Assembly: GCF_028368975.1 (NCBI RefSeq)
Contig: NZ_JAQNDM010000002.1
Span: 9,480,425 to 9,544,424, forward strand
Origin: Stigmatella ashevillena
GTDB taxonomy: Bacteria > Myxococcota > Myxococcia > Myxococcales > Myxococcaceae
DNA: 64,000 nt
Reading direction: 5' to 3'
The notes under the pieces are model-generated. The model was not told the origin of the DNA, did no database searches, and was given only the letters and a program-made list of their open reading frames with translations. Of the stretch, positions 48,282-56,614 are shown one piece after another; position 1 is the first letter of the stretch, and every line of letters starts with the position of its first letter. A program made the position numbers and the translations under genes.

Positions 48282-49123
48282 CGGATGGCCCCCTTGCCCT
48301 GGAGTCCGTTCAGCGAGCCGCCCCGCTGCTGCATCCACTGCATGCGGTTCATGAGCGGCTGGCGCGTGCGCGGATCCAGCATCTGCCCGTTGGGGCCCGG
48401 CACCGGGCTGGGGACGACTTGGCCCGTGGCCGGATCCACCCACTGGCCGGAGGGGTCTCCCTCCCCCTGTCCGGTGCCGCCGCCCGCGCCGCCGCCCGCG
48501 CTGGCACCGCCGTTGCGGTCCGAGCCAGGCCCCAGCGACACCATGTGCGTCACCACGTCGATGCTCTCCACCTGCGTCCCTTCCTTCCAGGTGACGGTGA
48601 GGTGGACTTCGCGCACGGCCTTGGTGAGCTGGTCGATCATCTGGGTGAACATGGGCTGCGCCATGCCCATCGCCATCCCGGCCATGCCACCCCCGGCCGG
48701 TGTCTGGCCGCTGGGAAGGCCTTCCTTGCCGCCCGCCGCGCCTCCGAAGAGAGAGGCGATGCCGCCCATGTCGCCCATGTCGCCCATGGGCAGGTTGAAG
48801 ATGGCGCCGATGAGCTGGTCGGGGGAGACGCCGTCCGTCTTGGGGGCGATGATCTTCGCGCGCCACTTGAAGGTGGGCCACCCCTCCTCGGAGAAGTCGC
48901 CGGCCTCCTCGTCGTCGTCCGCGGAGAAGCCATCGTCGTAGAGCTTCTGCTCCAGGTCCGTCATCTTCGAGCGGGCCAGGAGCGAGGCCACCGTGAGGTG
49001 CTTGCTGTAGACGTGGTTGGAGACCGCGCCGGAGTTGAGATCGAAGATGGCCATCAGCGCCAGCGCCAGGATGGCGAGCGCGACGACGGTTTCCAGCAGG
49101 GTGAAGCCGCGGGTGCGCTTCAT
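48278..49123 (-). CDS. gspI: Enlarged type II secretion minor pseudopilin GspI
   Basis: 281 residues from the ATG at 49123 (overlapping the gspH stop), more than double the usual 120-130. The prepilin signal RGFTLLETVVALAILALALM is normal, cleaved after Gly5. After the GspI core (up to about 90) comes an inserted Met/Gly-rich segment (about 105-160, with PMGDMGDMGG and GGGMAGMAMGMAQPMF), a return of conserved-looking beta strands (EVHLTVTWKEGTQVESIDVVT), and a long Gly/Pro/Gln-rich tail. Such Met-rich loops sometimes bind copper or stick to membranes; here that is only a guess. Confidence 0.83.
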   Translation of the reverse strand: MKRTRGFTLLETVVALAILALALMAIFDLNSGAVSNHVYSKHLTVASLLARSKMTDLEQKLYDDGFSADDDEEAGDFSEEGWPTFKWRAKIIAPKTDGVSPDQLIGAIFNLPMGDMGDMGGIASLFGGAAGGKEGLPSGQTPAGGGMAGMAMGMAQPMFTQMIDQLTKAVREVHLTVTWKEGTQVESIDVVTHMVSLGPGSDRNGGASAGGGAGGGTGQGEGDPSGQWVDPATGQVVPSPVPGPNGQMLDPRTRQPLMNRMQWMQQRGGSLNGLQGKGAIR

Positions 49124-49836
49124 GACTTGGGCACCTCCAGCTCCTCGCCCACCACCGCCACCTTGCCGGTGAGCGGGGACAGGCTGAGGGTCCAGACGTT
49201 GTCCCCCTGGCGCACGTACACCTGGGCCTTCTCTGTGTAGCCCTGGGGGAAGAAGTAGAGGTAGGCCACGCCCTCGTGCACGGGCTCCTTCTGCTGGCGC
49301 GTCCACACCGAGACGCTCACGCTGCTGGGCAGTTCCCGCGGCGCCAGCTCCTCGTTGGTGTAGCTGGAGAAGCGCGCCGCATCCTCCACGCGGTTCTCCT
49401 CCTGCGCCATCAGCTCCTGGAGGCTGGGTGCCCCACCGCTGTTGGAGCTGGTGAAGTTGCGCCGATCGTCGCCGAAGCGCGCCTGGTCCTCCCGCGTGCG
49501 GTTCTCCTCCTTGAGGGCATCATCCCGGTTGCGCGCGGTGGTGACGCCGCTCGCCGCGCACTCGGCGTGGTAGCGCGTCGTCCCTTCGCTCTTCGCATCG
49601 GGAATCTCGAAGACCAGTCGGCACGTCTTCCCCGACAGCGCGGCGGTGTCGTAGAGCGAGCGGATGATGCCCGCCAGTTCCCCGGCGGCTGCCTTGGCCT
49701 TGCTGCCGGTGATGGCGCCCACGCCCGTCACCACCGCGGAGAAGAGCACCGCGGCGATGAGCAGGGCGATGGCGATTTCAATGAGCGTCAGGCCGCGCTC
49801 GGCGCGCCGCTTCATCCGCATGGGAGGGCTCTTCAT
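49120..49836 (-). CDS. gspH: Type II secretion minor pseudopilin GspH
   Basis: 238 residues from the ATG at 49836; an internal ATG at 49821 is an alternative. The prepilin signal is AERGLTLIEIAIALLIAAVL with Gly before the cleavage site and Glu at +5. The length exceeds the usual 150-190 because of a charged insert (about 110-165, NRDDALKEENRTREDQARF). GspH is a low-abundance pseudopilin near the tip. Its start overlaps the stop of the GspG-like gene upstream (49833), keeping the operon tightly coupled. Confidence 0.83.
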   Translation of the reverse strand: MKSPPMRMKRRAERGLTLIEIAIALLIAAVLFSAVVTGVGAITGSKAKAAAGELAGIIRSLYDTAALSGKTCRLVFEIPDAKSEGTTRYHAECAASGVTTARNRDDALKEENRTREDQARFGDDRRNFTSSNSGGAPSLQELMAQEENRVEDAARFSSYTNEELAPRELPSSVSVSVWTRQQKEPVHEGVAYLYFFPQGYTEKAQVYVRQGDNVWTLSLSPLTGKVAVVGEELEVPKS

Positions 49837-50267
49837 GGCCGTGTCTCCTCGAGCCCGCCACTGGTGATATCCGCGGCGTCTCCCTGGCCACCCGGCACCC
49901 CGTCCGAGCCATAGGAGATGATGCCGGCGCGTGCCTCGTTCATCCGGTACACGTAAGGGTGGCCCCACGGGTCCAGGGGGGGGCTGTCCATCACCTTGGC
50001 CTGCACGAGCGGGGTGAAGCCCTCCTGCTCCGTGGGAAAGCGTCCCGTGGCGCGTTGGAAGGCCTGGAAGTAGCCCTCCAGGCGGCGGATTTGCGCCCGG
50101 GCCCGGCGCTGCTTCTGGCCCAGGGCATCGTCCTGCGTCAGGTACACCAGCCCGAAGGCCATGGCCGTGGCGAGGGCAAAGACGATGGCCAGCACCCGCC
50201 GCCCCAGCCGGGCAGGGCTCGCCGTCCTATCGGGGGGCTGGAGGGAGAGGTGCTCGGCCATGGCCAC
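49833..50267 (-). CDS. GspG-like protein without prepilin cleavage site
   Basis: 144 residues. The C-terminal half matches GspG: EGYFQAFQRATGRFPTEQEGF, then PLDPWGHPYVYRMN, and the calcium-loop region SYGSDGVPGGQGDAADI. The N-terminus is different: 27 polar residues, then a membrane helix (RRVLAIVFALATAMAFGLVYL) with no Gly-Phe/Met-Thr-Leu-x-Glu processing signal. It therefore should not be cleaved or assembled like a pilin and would stay as a signal-anchored inner-membrane protein. It lies between gspG and gspH in the operon. It may be an assembly factor or regulator of the major pseudopilin, or a decaying copy. Confidence 0.8.
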   Translation of the reverse strand: MAMAEHLSLQPPDRTASPARLGRRVLAIVFALATAMAFGLVYLTQDDALGQKQRRARAQIRRLEGYFQAFQRATGRFPTEQEGFTPLVQAKVMDSPPLDPWGHPYVYRMNEARAGIISYGSDGVPGGQGDAADITSGGLEETRP

Positions 50268-50278
50268 GGGGTCCTCGC

Positions 50279-50698
50279 TTACTTGGAGCCGGGGTTGGCG
50301 TCGCGGGACGAGATGTCCGCGTCCTGACCCTCGCCGCCGGCGGTGCCATCCCCGCCGTAGGAGATGATGACAGGCTTGCCGCCCTCATTCAGGTACACGT
50401 ACTCGTTGTTCCAGGGGTCTCTCGGAATGGCCTCCAGGGCCTGCATCTCCACGAGCCCCCGCAGGCCCGTGGCCGTGTCGGGGTAGTTGCCCTTCTTCGT
50501 GTAGTAGAGCTTGAGCGCGTTCTGGATGCTCTTGATGTCCAGCTCGGCGCGGTCCCGGCGGGCCTGGTTGAGCTGGGGGATGACCGCCACGCCCACCGCC
50601 GCGGCGATGAGGCCGAGGATGGTGATGACGACCATGATTTCGATCAGGGTCATGCCGCGGTTGCGGCGTCGGCGCTGCTGCTTCTTCGTCGTGTCCAT
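50279..50698 (-). CDS. gspG: Type II secretion major pseudopilin GspG
   Basis: 139 residues from the ATG at 50698, which is 5 bases from the GAGGG site; the ATG at 50701 is only 2 bases from it. The prepilin signal RNRGMTLIEIMVVITILGLI is canonical, with Glu at mature position 5. The globular part shows the family features: KSIQNALKLYYTKKGNYPDT, DPWNNEYVYLNEG and the calcium loop SYGGDGTAGGEGQDADI. GspG is the main subunit of the pseudopilus that pushes cargo through GspD. A hairpin and a 7-bp repeat lie just upstream, perhaps to set its expression apart from gspF. Confidence 0.92.
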   Translation of the reverse strand: MDTTKKQQRRRRNRGMTLIEIMVVITILGLIAAAVGVAVIPQLNQARRDRAELDIKSIQNALKLYYTKKGNYPDTATGLRGLVEMQALEAIPRDPWNNEYVYLNEGGKPVIISYGGDGTAGGEGQDADISSRDANPGSK

Positions 50699-50720
50699 CA
50701 TGTCCCTCGATTGACTTTCT

Positions 50721-50741
50721 GGCAGGCGTCGGGGGCCTGCC
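50721..50741 (-). promoter_or_regulatory. Intercistronic hairpin upstream of gspG
   Basis: GGCAGGC and GCCTGCC form a 7-bp perfect stem with a 7-base loop between the 48-residue ORF and gspG, 23 bases before the gspG start. It could be an RNA-processing or stabilising element that raises the level of the major pseudopilin. Confidence 0.45.
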
Positions 50742-50756
50742 CATGCCGTTGTGTCA

Positions 50757-50784
50757 AAGGCTCAAGGCTCAAGGCTCAAGGCTC
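50757..50784. repeat. Four tandem copies of a 7-bp unit
   Basis: AAGGCTC repeated four times without a mismatch (28 bases), covering the stop codon of the small ORF and the spacer before the gspG hairpin. A simple repeat that could change copy number; the stop lies within the array. Confidence 0.9.
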
Positions 50785-50922
50785 GCTTGGGGTGGAAGCC
50801 GGAGCGCTGGCCTGCGAGTCGGAAGCGTAGAGGACGGCGCCCACGCCCAGCAGGGCCGCCGCCAGGGCCAGCAGGGCCGCCAGGGTGATGCCTTGGACCC
50901 ACCTGTCGAGCGTGTCATTCAT
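50776..50922 (-). CDS. 48-residue single-helix membrane protein in the T2SS operon
   Basis: 48 residues from the ATG at 50922, with GAGG 7 bases upstream. It begins MNDTLDRWVQ, has one membrane helix (about 11-32, GITLAALLALAAALLGVGAVL), then a short tail rich in Ser, Pro and Ala. It starts 11 bases after the gspF stop and sits before gspG, in the same direction, so it is translated with the operon. No standard Gsp component is this small or lies here. Either an accessory membrane subunit of the inner-membrane platform or a spurious frame; the start signal, helix and position favour a real gene. Confidence 0.6.
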   Translation of the reverse strand: MNDTLDRWVQGITLAALLALAAALLGVGAVLYASDSQASAPASTPSEP

Positions 50923-50933
50923 CGCCGCGCCTC

Positions 50934-52190
50934 TTACCGGATGACCGAGTTCACCTGCAGAATGGGCATCAGGATCGAGAAGGCGACGAATGCAATCACC
51001 GCGCCCATCATCACGATGAGGATGGGCTCGAGCAGCGAGGTGAGGGCGCCAATGCGCACATCCACCTGCGTCTCGTAGCTGTCGGCCACCGAGAACAGCA
51101 TCTCCTCCAACTGGCCGGAGCGCTCGCCGATGGCGACCATGTGGTAGACGAGCGGGGGGAACTCCCCGGAGCGCTTGAGGGGGTTGGCGATGCTCTCACC
51201 CTCGCGGATGGCATCGCGCGCCTTCTCCACCACCTCCGAGAGCACCGAGTTGGTGATGACCGCCTTGACGATGTCCATGGCGGCCAGGAGGGGCACCCCG
51301 CTCTTGAGCAGGGTGGCCAGCGTGCGCGCGAAGCGGGAGATGGCCAAGAGCCGCACCAGGCTTCCAAAGACGGGCGCCTTGAGCGCGAAGCGGTCCCAGA
51401 GGGGCTTGCCGCGCGGGCTGGCGAAGAACGTCACCGCCCCGAAGATGCCCAGGCCCAGCACCGGGAAGATGAAGAACCACCAGTCCTGCAGGAAGTTGCT
51501 CACGCCGATGAGCACCCGCGTGGTGAAGGGCAGGGTGGCGTTCATCGTCTCGAAGATCTTCGTCACCTTCGGCACGACGACGGTCATCAGCAGCACGAGG
51601 ATGCCGCCGCCCACCACCAGCATGATGGCGGGGTAGAGCATGGTGCCGACGATCTTCTGGCGCAGCTTGGCCTGGCCCTCGGTGAAGTCCGCCAGCCGCT
51701 GGAGCACCGTGTCCAGCGCGCCGGAGGCCTCTCCGGCCCGCACCATGTTGATGTAGAGCGAGCCGAACACCTTCTGGTGCTGCGCCAGTGCATCCGCGAG
51801 CGAGGAGCCCTCGTTCACCCGCTGCTTGATGTCGGACAGGATGCGCTTGAAGCGCTCCTTCTCCACTTGGTCCACCAGCGCGGTGAGCGACTCCACCAAG
51901 GTGACGCCCGCGGCCAGCAGCGTGGCGAGCTGGCGCGTGGTGATGGCGATGTCCTCGGTGGTGACACGGCCGCGCGCCATCTTGCGCAGGTCGATGTCGC
52001 GCTCGGCGAGCGCGGCCCCGGCACCCTTGCGCACCGCCCCCCGGCTGCCTTCGGCCTGGCCGAGCACGTCCGTGAGGAAGATGCCGTCCTTGCGCAGCTG
52101 GCTGCGCAGGGTCTTGGCCGAGTCGGCCTCCAAGAGCCCTTTGATGGTCTTGCCCGCGCTGTTGAGACCTCTGTACTCGAAGACAGGCAT
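50934..52190 (-). CDS. gspF: Type II secretion inner-membrane platform protein GspF
   Basis: 418 residues. Two similar cytoplasmic four-helix domains (about 70-190 and 270-390) separated by membrane helices at about 165-190, 215-240 and near 375-400, the standard GspF/PilC plan. The family signatures include MPVFEYRGLNSAGKTIKG at the start and ITTRQLATLLAAGVTLVESL; the second domain has RFARTLATLLKSGVPLLAAM. GspF couples the GspE ATPase to pseudopilus growth. The start (ATG at 52190) matches the family's MPxFEY opening. It follows gspE by 39 bases. Confidence 0.93.
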   Translation of the reverse strand: MPVFEYRGLNSAGKTIKGLLEADSAKTLRSQLRKDGIFLTDVLGQAEGSRGAVRKGAGAALAERDIDLRKMARGRVTTEDIAITTRQLATLLAAGVTLVESLTALVDQVEKERFKRILSDIKQRVNEGSSLADALAQHQKVFGSLYINMVRAGEASGALDTVLQRLADFTEGQAKLRQKIVGTMLYPAIMLVVGGGILVLLMTVVVPKVTKIFETMNATLPFTTRVLIGVSNFLQDWWFFIFPVLGLGIFGAVTFFASPRGKPLWDRFALKAPVFGSLVRLLAISRFARTLATLLKSGVPLLAAMDIVKAVITNSVLSEVVEKARDAIREGESIANPLKRSGEFPPLVYHMVAIGERSGQLEEMLFSVADSYETQVDVRIGALTSLLEPILIVMMGAVIAFVAFSILMPILQVNSVIR

Positions 52191-52229
52191 GATGGCTCAC
52201 CCCGGCCCCTCCCGTGGGAGGGGTGGTGG

Positions 52230-54041
52230 TTAGATGTCCTCCTGCGTGATGCTGAGGACCTCGGCGATGGTCGTCTCTCCCAGGGCCACCTTGCGCGCGC
52301 CGTCATCCAGCAGGGTGAGCATCCCCTTGCTCATGGCGGACTTCTTGATGGTGGACGCGTCCACGTTCTTGAGCACCAACTGGCGCACATCGTCATCCAC
52401 CAGCAGGAACTCGTAGATGCCCGTGCGGCCGCGGTAGCCGGTGCGGTTGCAGTTGGGGCAGCCCGTGGCCTTGTAGATGCGGTCCACGCCATAGCGCTCC
52501 TTGAAGGAGGCGCGCGTGTGGGCCAGCTCCTTGAGCTCGTGGTCCTCGGTGGAGGTGGGCGTCCGGCAGTCTGGGCAGACGCGGCGCACCAGGCGCTGGG
52601 CCAGGATGGCGGTGAGCGAGGAGGCGACGAGGAAGGGCTCCACGCCCATGTCCACCAGACGGGTGACGGCGCCCGCCGCGTCGTTGGTGTGCACCGTGGA
52701 GAGCACCAGGTGGCCCGTCAGCGAGGCCTGGATGGCGATTTCCGCCGTCTCCTTGTCACGGATTTCACCCACCATGATGACGTCCGGATCCTGGCGGAGG
52801 AAGGAGCGCAGGCCCTGGGCGAAGGTGAGGCCGATCTTCGGGCTGATGGCCATCTGGCCAATGCCCTTGAGCTGGTACTCGACCGGGTCCTCGACGGTGA
52901 GGATGTTGAGGTCCGGGGTGTTGATCTTCGACAGGGCGCCGTAGAGCGTCGTCGTCTTTCCGGAGCCGGTGGGGCCCGTCACGAGGATGATGCCGTGCGA
53001 GCGCTTGATGACGGAGGAGATCCCCGAGAGCGTGTGCTGGCTCATGCCGATCTCGGCCAGATCCAGAAGCGTCGCGGTCTTGTCCAGGAGGCGCATGACG
53101 ATGCGCTCGCCGAACGTGGTGGGGATGGTGGACAGACGGATGTCGATGTCGCGGCCGGCCAGCTTGATGCGGATGCGGCCGTCTTGGGGCAGGCGCTTCT
53201 CGGCGATGTTGAGCTGCCCCATCACCTTCACGCGGCTGACGATGGAGTTCTGGTAGCGCTTGGGAGGCTTGATGACCTCCTGGAGCACACCGTCCACGCG
53301 GAAGCGCACGAGCAGCTCGCGCTCCATGGGCTCGATGTGGATATCGCTGGCGCGCTCCTTGGCTGCGCGGAAGAGGATGGAGTTGACGAGCCGGATGACG
53401 GGGGCCTCGTCGTCCGTGTCGAGCAGGTCCTTGGGCTCCTCCAACTCGTGGGCCAGCGAGTCGAGATCCGCCTCCTCCATCTCGTCCACGAGCTGCTCGG
53501 CCTCGTTGATGGACCGGTCGTAGACGGCGTTGATGGCGTCCACGATGGTGGAGCCCAGGGCGATGCGCGGGCTGATGTTCTGGCCGAGCAGCAGGCGGGC
53601 GTTGTCCAGCACCGCCGTGTCCAACGGGTCCGCCACGGCGATGATGACCGTCTCATCCGCCAGCGCGAGCGGCAGCAGCTTGGCCTGCTTGGCGAAGTTG
53701 ATGGGAACCTTCTTCACCAACTCCGGGTCCACCTCATCCACGAAGATGCGCTGGAGGAAGGGCAGATCCAACTGGGTCCCGAGCGCCTTGGCCACGTCCT
53801 CTTCGCTCACCGCCTTGAGGCCGACGAGCACCTCGCCGATGCGGCCTCCCTTCTCCGCCTGGGTCCTGAGCGCCTCCTGGAGCTTCTCCTCGGAGAGCGA
53901 GGCAGTGGCCTGGAGGATCTCTCCCAGCGGGCGGCCAGACAGATAGGCCTGGCTGTGCGCGACGATCTGGGTGGCGTCGTTGCGGGACGGGCTGGGGGTC
54001 GGCGCGAGGTCCGGGGGGGCGGGATCGGTGGTCAGGCTCAT
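52230..54041 (-). CDS. gspE: Type II secretion ATPase GspE
   Basis: 603 residues. An N-terminal GspE_N domain (about 30-170) binds GspL. The ATPase core has Walker A GPTGSGKT (356-363), Asp box TVEDPVEYQ, Walker B/Asp motif QDPDVIMVGEIRDKETAE and a His box LVLSTVHTNDA. A tetracysteine zinc motif (CPDC, then CPNC about 45 residues later) marks the C-terminal metal domain typical of T2SS and type IV pilus assembly ATPases. It powers pseudopilus extension. Its start is 5 bases after the gspD stop. Confidence 0.94.
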   Translation of the reverse strand: MSLTTDPAPPDLAPTPSPSRNDATQIVAHSQAYLSGRPLGEILQATASLSEEKLQEALRTQAEKGGRIGEVLVGLKAVSEEDVAKALGTQLDLPFLQRIFVDEVDPELVKKVPINFAKQAKLLPLALADETVIIAVADPLDTAVLDNARLLLGQNISPRIALGSTIVDAINAVYDRSINEAEQLVDEMEEADLDSLAHELEEPKDLLDTDDEAPVIRLVNSILFRAAKERASDIHIEPMERELLVRFRVDGVLQEVIKPPKRYQNSIVSRVKVMGQLNIAEKRLPQDGRIRIKLAGRDIDIRLSTIPTTFGERIVMRLLDKTATLLDLAEIGMSQHTLSGISSVIKRSHGIILVTGPTGSGKTTTLYGALSKINTPDLNILTVEDPVEYQLKGIGQMAISPKIGLTFAQGLRSFLRQDPDVIMVGEIRDKETAEIAIQASLTGHLVLSTVHTNDAAGAVTRLVDMGVEPFLVASSLTAILAQRLVRRVCPDCRTPTSTEDHELKELAHTRASFKERYGVDRIYKATGCPNCNRTGYRGRTGIYEFLLVDDDVRQLVLKNVDASTIKKSAMSKGMLTLLDDGARKVALGETTIAEVLSITQEDI

Positions 54042-54046
54042 GGGGA

Positions 54047-56587
54047 TTACTCACCCTCTCCCGTGTCAGGCTGGATTCGAAGCTGCTCCGGGGTTTCGGG
54101 AGGAGGCGTTGACTCCTCTGAACCCGGGGGCGCGAGCGGGGCTTCCCGGACGGGGGGCCCGGCCGGGGCAGCCTGCGGGGCCTCGGGTGCCTGTCCGCCC
54201 TGCGGGGCCGGGCTCGTGGGTTTGGGTGCCGGGCTTTCTCCGGCGGGGGTGATCACCCGCTCGCCCGCGCCACCGGGGCCGCCGTTCTCCGCCTTCAACT
54301 GCTCGCGCAGCACCGTCTGGTTCATCCGCGACAGCGGCCCCGGCTTGCGGCTGAAGTCGATGGCCACGTCGTAGCCGGGCACCTGGCCGTAGAACTGCTC
54401 CACGAACTGCTGACGCTCCTTCATCTTGCGCTCGAAGATGGTGCGGAAGTCGCTCTGGTTGCGGATGATGTAGGGCGTCAGGAACAGCAGCAGGTTCGTC
54501 TTCGTCTTGCGGCGGGTGGTGTCCCGGAACAGGTGCCCCAGAAGGGGGATGTCGCCCAGGATGGGCACCTTGGAGACGCTCTCGATGGTGCGGTCCTGCA
54601 TGATGCCGCCGATGACCACCGTCTCCTGATCCTTGGCCACCACCGTCGTCTTCGCGCTGCGCTTCGAGGTGGTGGGGCCGAGCACGGGATCGCTGGAGGC
54701 GATCTCCTCGGTCTGCTCGGTGATGACCATGCGGATGAAGTCGCTCTCATTGATTTGCGGCTTGACGGTGAGCTTCAACTCCACGTTCTGACGGGTGATG
54801 GGGGCGAAGGAGGAGCCCAGGCCGAGCAGCGCGCTGCTCAAGCCGGAGCCGGCGCCGCCGGTGACGCCGCCGATGCCGCCGAGGCCGCCGCCGATGGAGC
54901 CGGGGGAGAAGCCGGCCTGGAAGGGCACGTTCTGGCCCACGGTGATTTCGGCCTCTTCGTTGTCGCTGGTGAGCAGGTGCGGGGTGGAGAGCACGTTCAC
55001 GTCCGAGTTCTGCTGGAGCGCGTGCAGCACCACACCGAAGGCCGGCACGTCGATGCCCAGGTTCTTCAGCTCGGGGATGACGGGCCCCTGGAGGCCGGCG
55101 AGGAAGCCGCCCAGGTTGACCAGCGAGCCCAGGCTCAAAGAGGGCGGGGCACCCTGCTTGGTGTACTTGGTGCCGATGATGCCCGTGGCGGCGCCGTCGC
55201 TGGTGTCCAGCTTGTAGCCCGAGTGCAGGTTGATGCCGAACTCGGAGTTGCGGTCGAGGTTGACCTCCATGATGACGGCCTCGACGAAGACCTGGCGGCG
55301 CGGGATGTCGAGCTTCTCGATGACCCGGACGATGTTCTTGAAGTCCGCCTGGCTGGCGACGATGACGAGCGAGTTGGTGGCCTTGTCGGCGGACACCTTC
55401 ACCTCACCGGAGAACAGCTCGGCGGCCACGGCCGTGTTCTGGCGGGGAACGCCCGGGGGTTGCTGCTGGGCGGGGTTGCGGGGCCGGTTGGCGGTGCCCT
55501 GGGCCAGCGTCTGCAGCGTGCTGGCCAGCTCCTCGGAGTCCGCGTTCTCCAGCGGGTAGACGTTGATGCGGCCGCCGGAGTCCGTGGGGATGTCCACCTC
55601 TTTGACGATGTCCTGGATGCGATCGAAGGCGCCCGGGCTGGCGACGATGATGAGCTTGTTGGTGCGCTCATCCGGGATGATCTGCGAGAGCGTCACCGGC
55701 CCGCCGCTGTCGCCTGAGCCCTGGGACATGTCGGGGGGCGGCATGCCGCCGGGCGTGGCGTTGCCGCCGAAGCCGCCGGCGCGCTGGCCGGGGCGCCCCT
55801 TGGACTCGAACAGCTTCTGCACCGTGGCGGCGACTTCCTGGGCGCTGGCGTACTGCACCTGGATGATGCGCAGCTCGTCGCTGGAGGAGCGCGTGTCCAA
55901 CTGGTTGATGATGCGCTCCAGGCGGTGCATGTTGGAGCCCACGTCGTTGACGATGATGGTGTCCGGCGGGTACGGGATGGTGTCGCCATCCTTGGACACG
56001 AGCTGCTGGAGCACACCGCGCAGGGGCTCCACCTCGACGTACTGGATCCGGAACAGCTTCGTCACCATCTGCTCATTGGTGGTGTAGGGCGTGTCCGCGT
56101 CGATGATCGTCGGGATGGGGTTCTGCTTCGCCGAGCGCTTGTCGACGATCTTCAGGAAGCGGCCATGCGGGTAGACGGACAGCCCGTTGGCATCCAGGGC
56201 CGCCAGGAAGGCGGCGTAGAACGATTCCGAGTCCACCTCCACGCGGCCGTTCTCGGGGCCGATGATGGAGATCTTCCCGCGCACGTTCTCCGGGAGGATG
56301 AACGTCTTGCAGGTGGCATCCGACACCGTCTGCACCAGCTTCTCGATGTCGACCTTGTCGAAGTAGATGCCGTAGCGGGCGCGGCGCCGCGCTTCCTCGC
56401 AGCTGGGGGTGGTACGCACGGTGGCGGAGGTGCCCTCGCCGCCCGGGGCCGTCGCCTGCGGGGCGATCTGCCGCTCCCCGGCGTTGTCGGGGTTGGTGTC
56501 TTGCGAGAGAGGGCGGCGCTGGGCCCAGGCGGGCGGGGTGGCCAGCACCAGGCACAGAAGGAGCGACCAGGACGGGAGCGTCTTCAT
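54047..56587 (-). CDS. gspD: Type II secretion outer-membrane secretin GspD
   Basis: 846 residues. Signal peptide (MKTLPSWSLLLCLVLATPPAWA) then N0 and repeated N1-N3 ring-building domains (for example VEVEPLRGVLQQLV and DELRIIQVQYASAQEVAAT). Gly/Pro/Gln-rich linkers break these (about 270-300 and 365-390). The secretin beta barrel spans about 430-700, with VFVEAVIMEVNLDRNSEFG at its start and VPILGDIPLLGHLFR near its end. The tail is long and Pro/Gly-rich. Secretin subunits assemble the outer-membrane pore. No lipobox pilotin gene is adjacent. It is separated from gspC by 27 bases. Confidence 0.93.
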   Translation of the reverse strand: MKTLPSWSLLLCLVLATPPAWAQRRPLSQDTNPDNAGERQIAPQATAPGGEGTSATVRTTPSCEEARRRARYGIYFDKVDIEKLVQTVSDATCKTFILPENVRGKISIIGPENGRVEVDSESFYAAFLAALDANGLSVYPHGRFLKIVDKRSAKQNPIPTIIDADTPYTTNEQMVTKLFRIQYVEVEPLRGVLQQLVSKDGDTIPYPPDTIIVNDVGSNMHRLERIINQLDTRSSSDELRIIQVQYASAQEVAATVQKLFESKGRPGQRAGGFGGNATPGGMPPPDMSQGSGDSGGPVTLSQIIPDERTNKLIIVASPGAFDRIQDIVKEVDIPTDSGGRINVYPLENADSEELASTLQTLAQGTANRPRNPAQQQPPGVPRQNTAVAAELFSGEVKVSADKATNSLVIVASQADFKNIVRVIEKLDIPRRQVFVEAVIMEVNLDRNSEFGINLHSGYKLDTSDGAATGIIGTKYTKQGAPPSLSLGSLVNLGGFLAGLQGPVIPELKNLGIDVPAFGVVLHALQQNSDVNVLSTPHLLTSDNEEAEITVGQNVPFQAGFSPGSIGGGLGGIGGVTGGAGSGLSSALLGLGSSFAPITRQNVELKLTVKPQINESDFIRMVITEQTEEIASSDPVLGPTTSKRSAKTTVVAKDQETVVIGGIMQDRTIESVSKVPILGDIPLLGHLFRDTTRRKTKTNLLLFLTPYIIRNQSDFRTIFERKMKERQQFVEQFYGQVPGYDVAIDFSRKPGPLSRMNQTVLREQLKAENGGPGGAGERVITPAGESPAPKPTSPAPQGGQAPEAPQAAPAGPPVREAPLAPPGSEESTPPPETPEQLRIQPDTGEGE

Positions 56588-56614
56588 TGGCAGGAAGGGC
56601 GTGCGCTGCGGGGG

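Noticed and set aside
51141-54374. A 1077-codon plus-strand frame over gspF, gspE and gspD
   Set aside because: It spans three well-supported genes on the other strand and has shadow-like composition (Asp/Val/His/Leu/Gly-rich).
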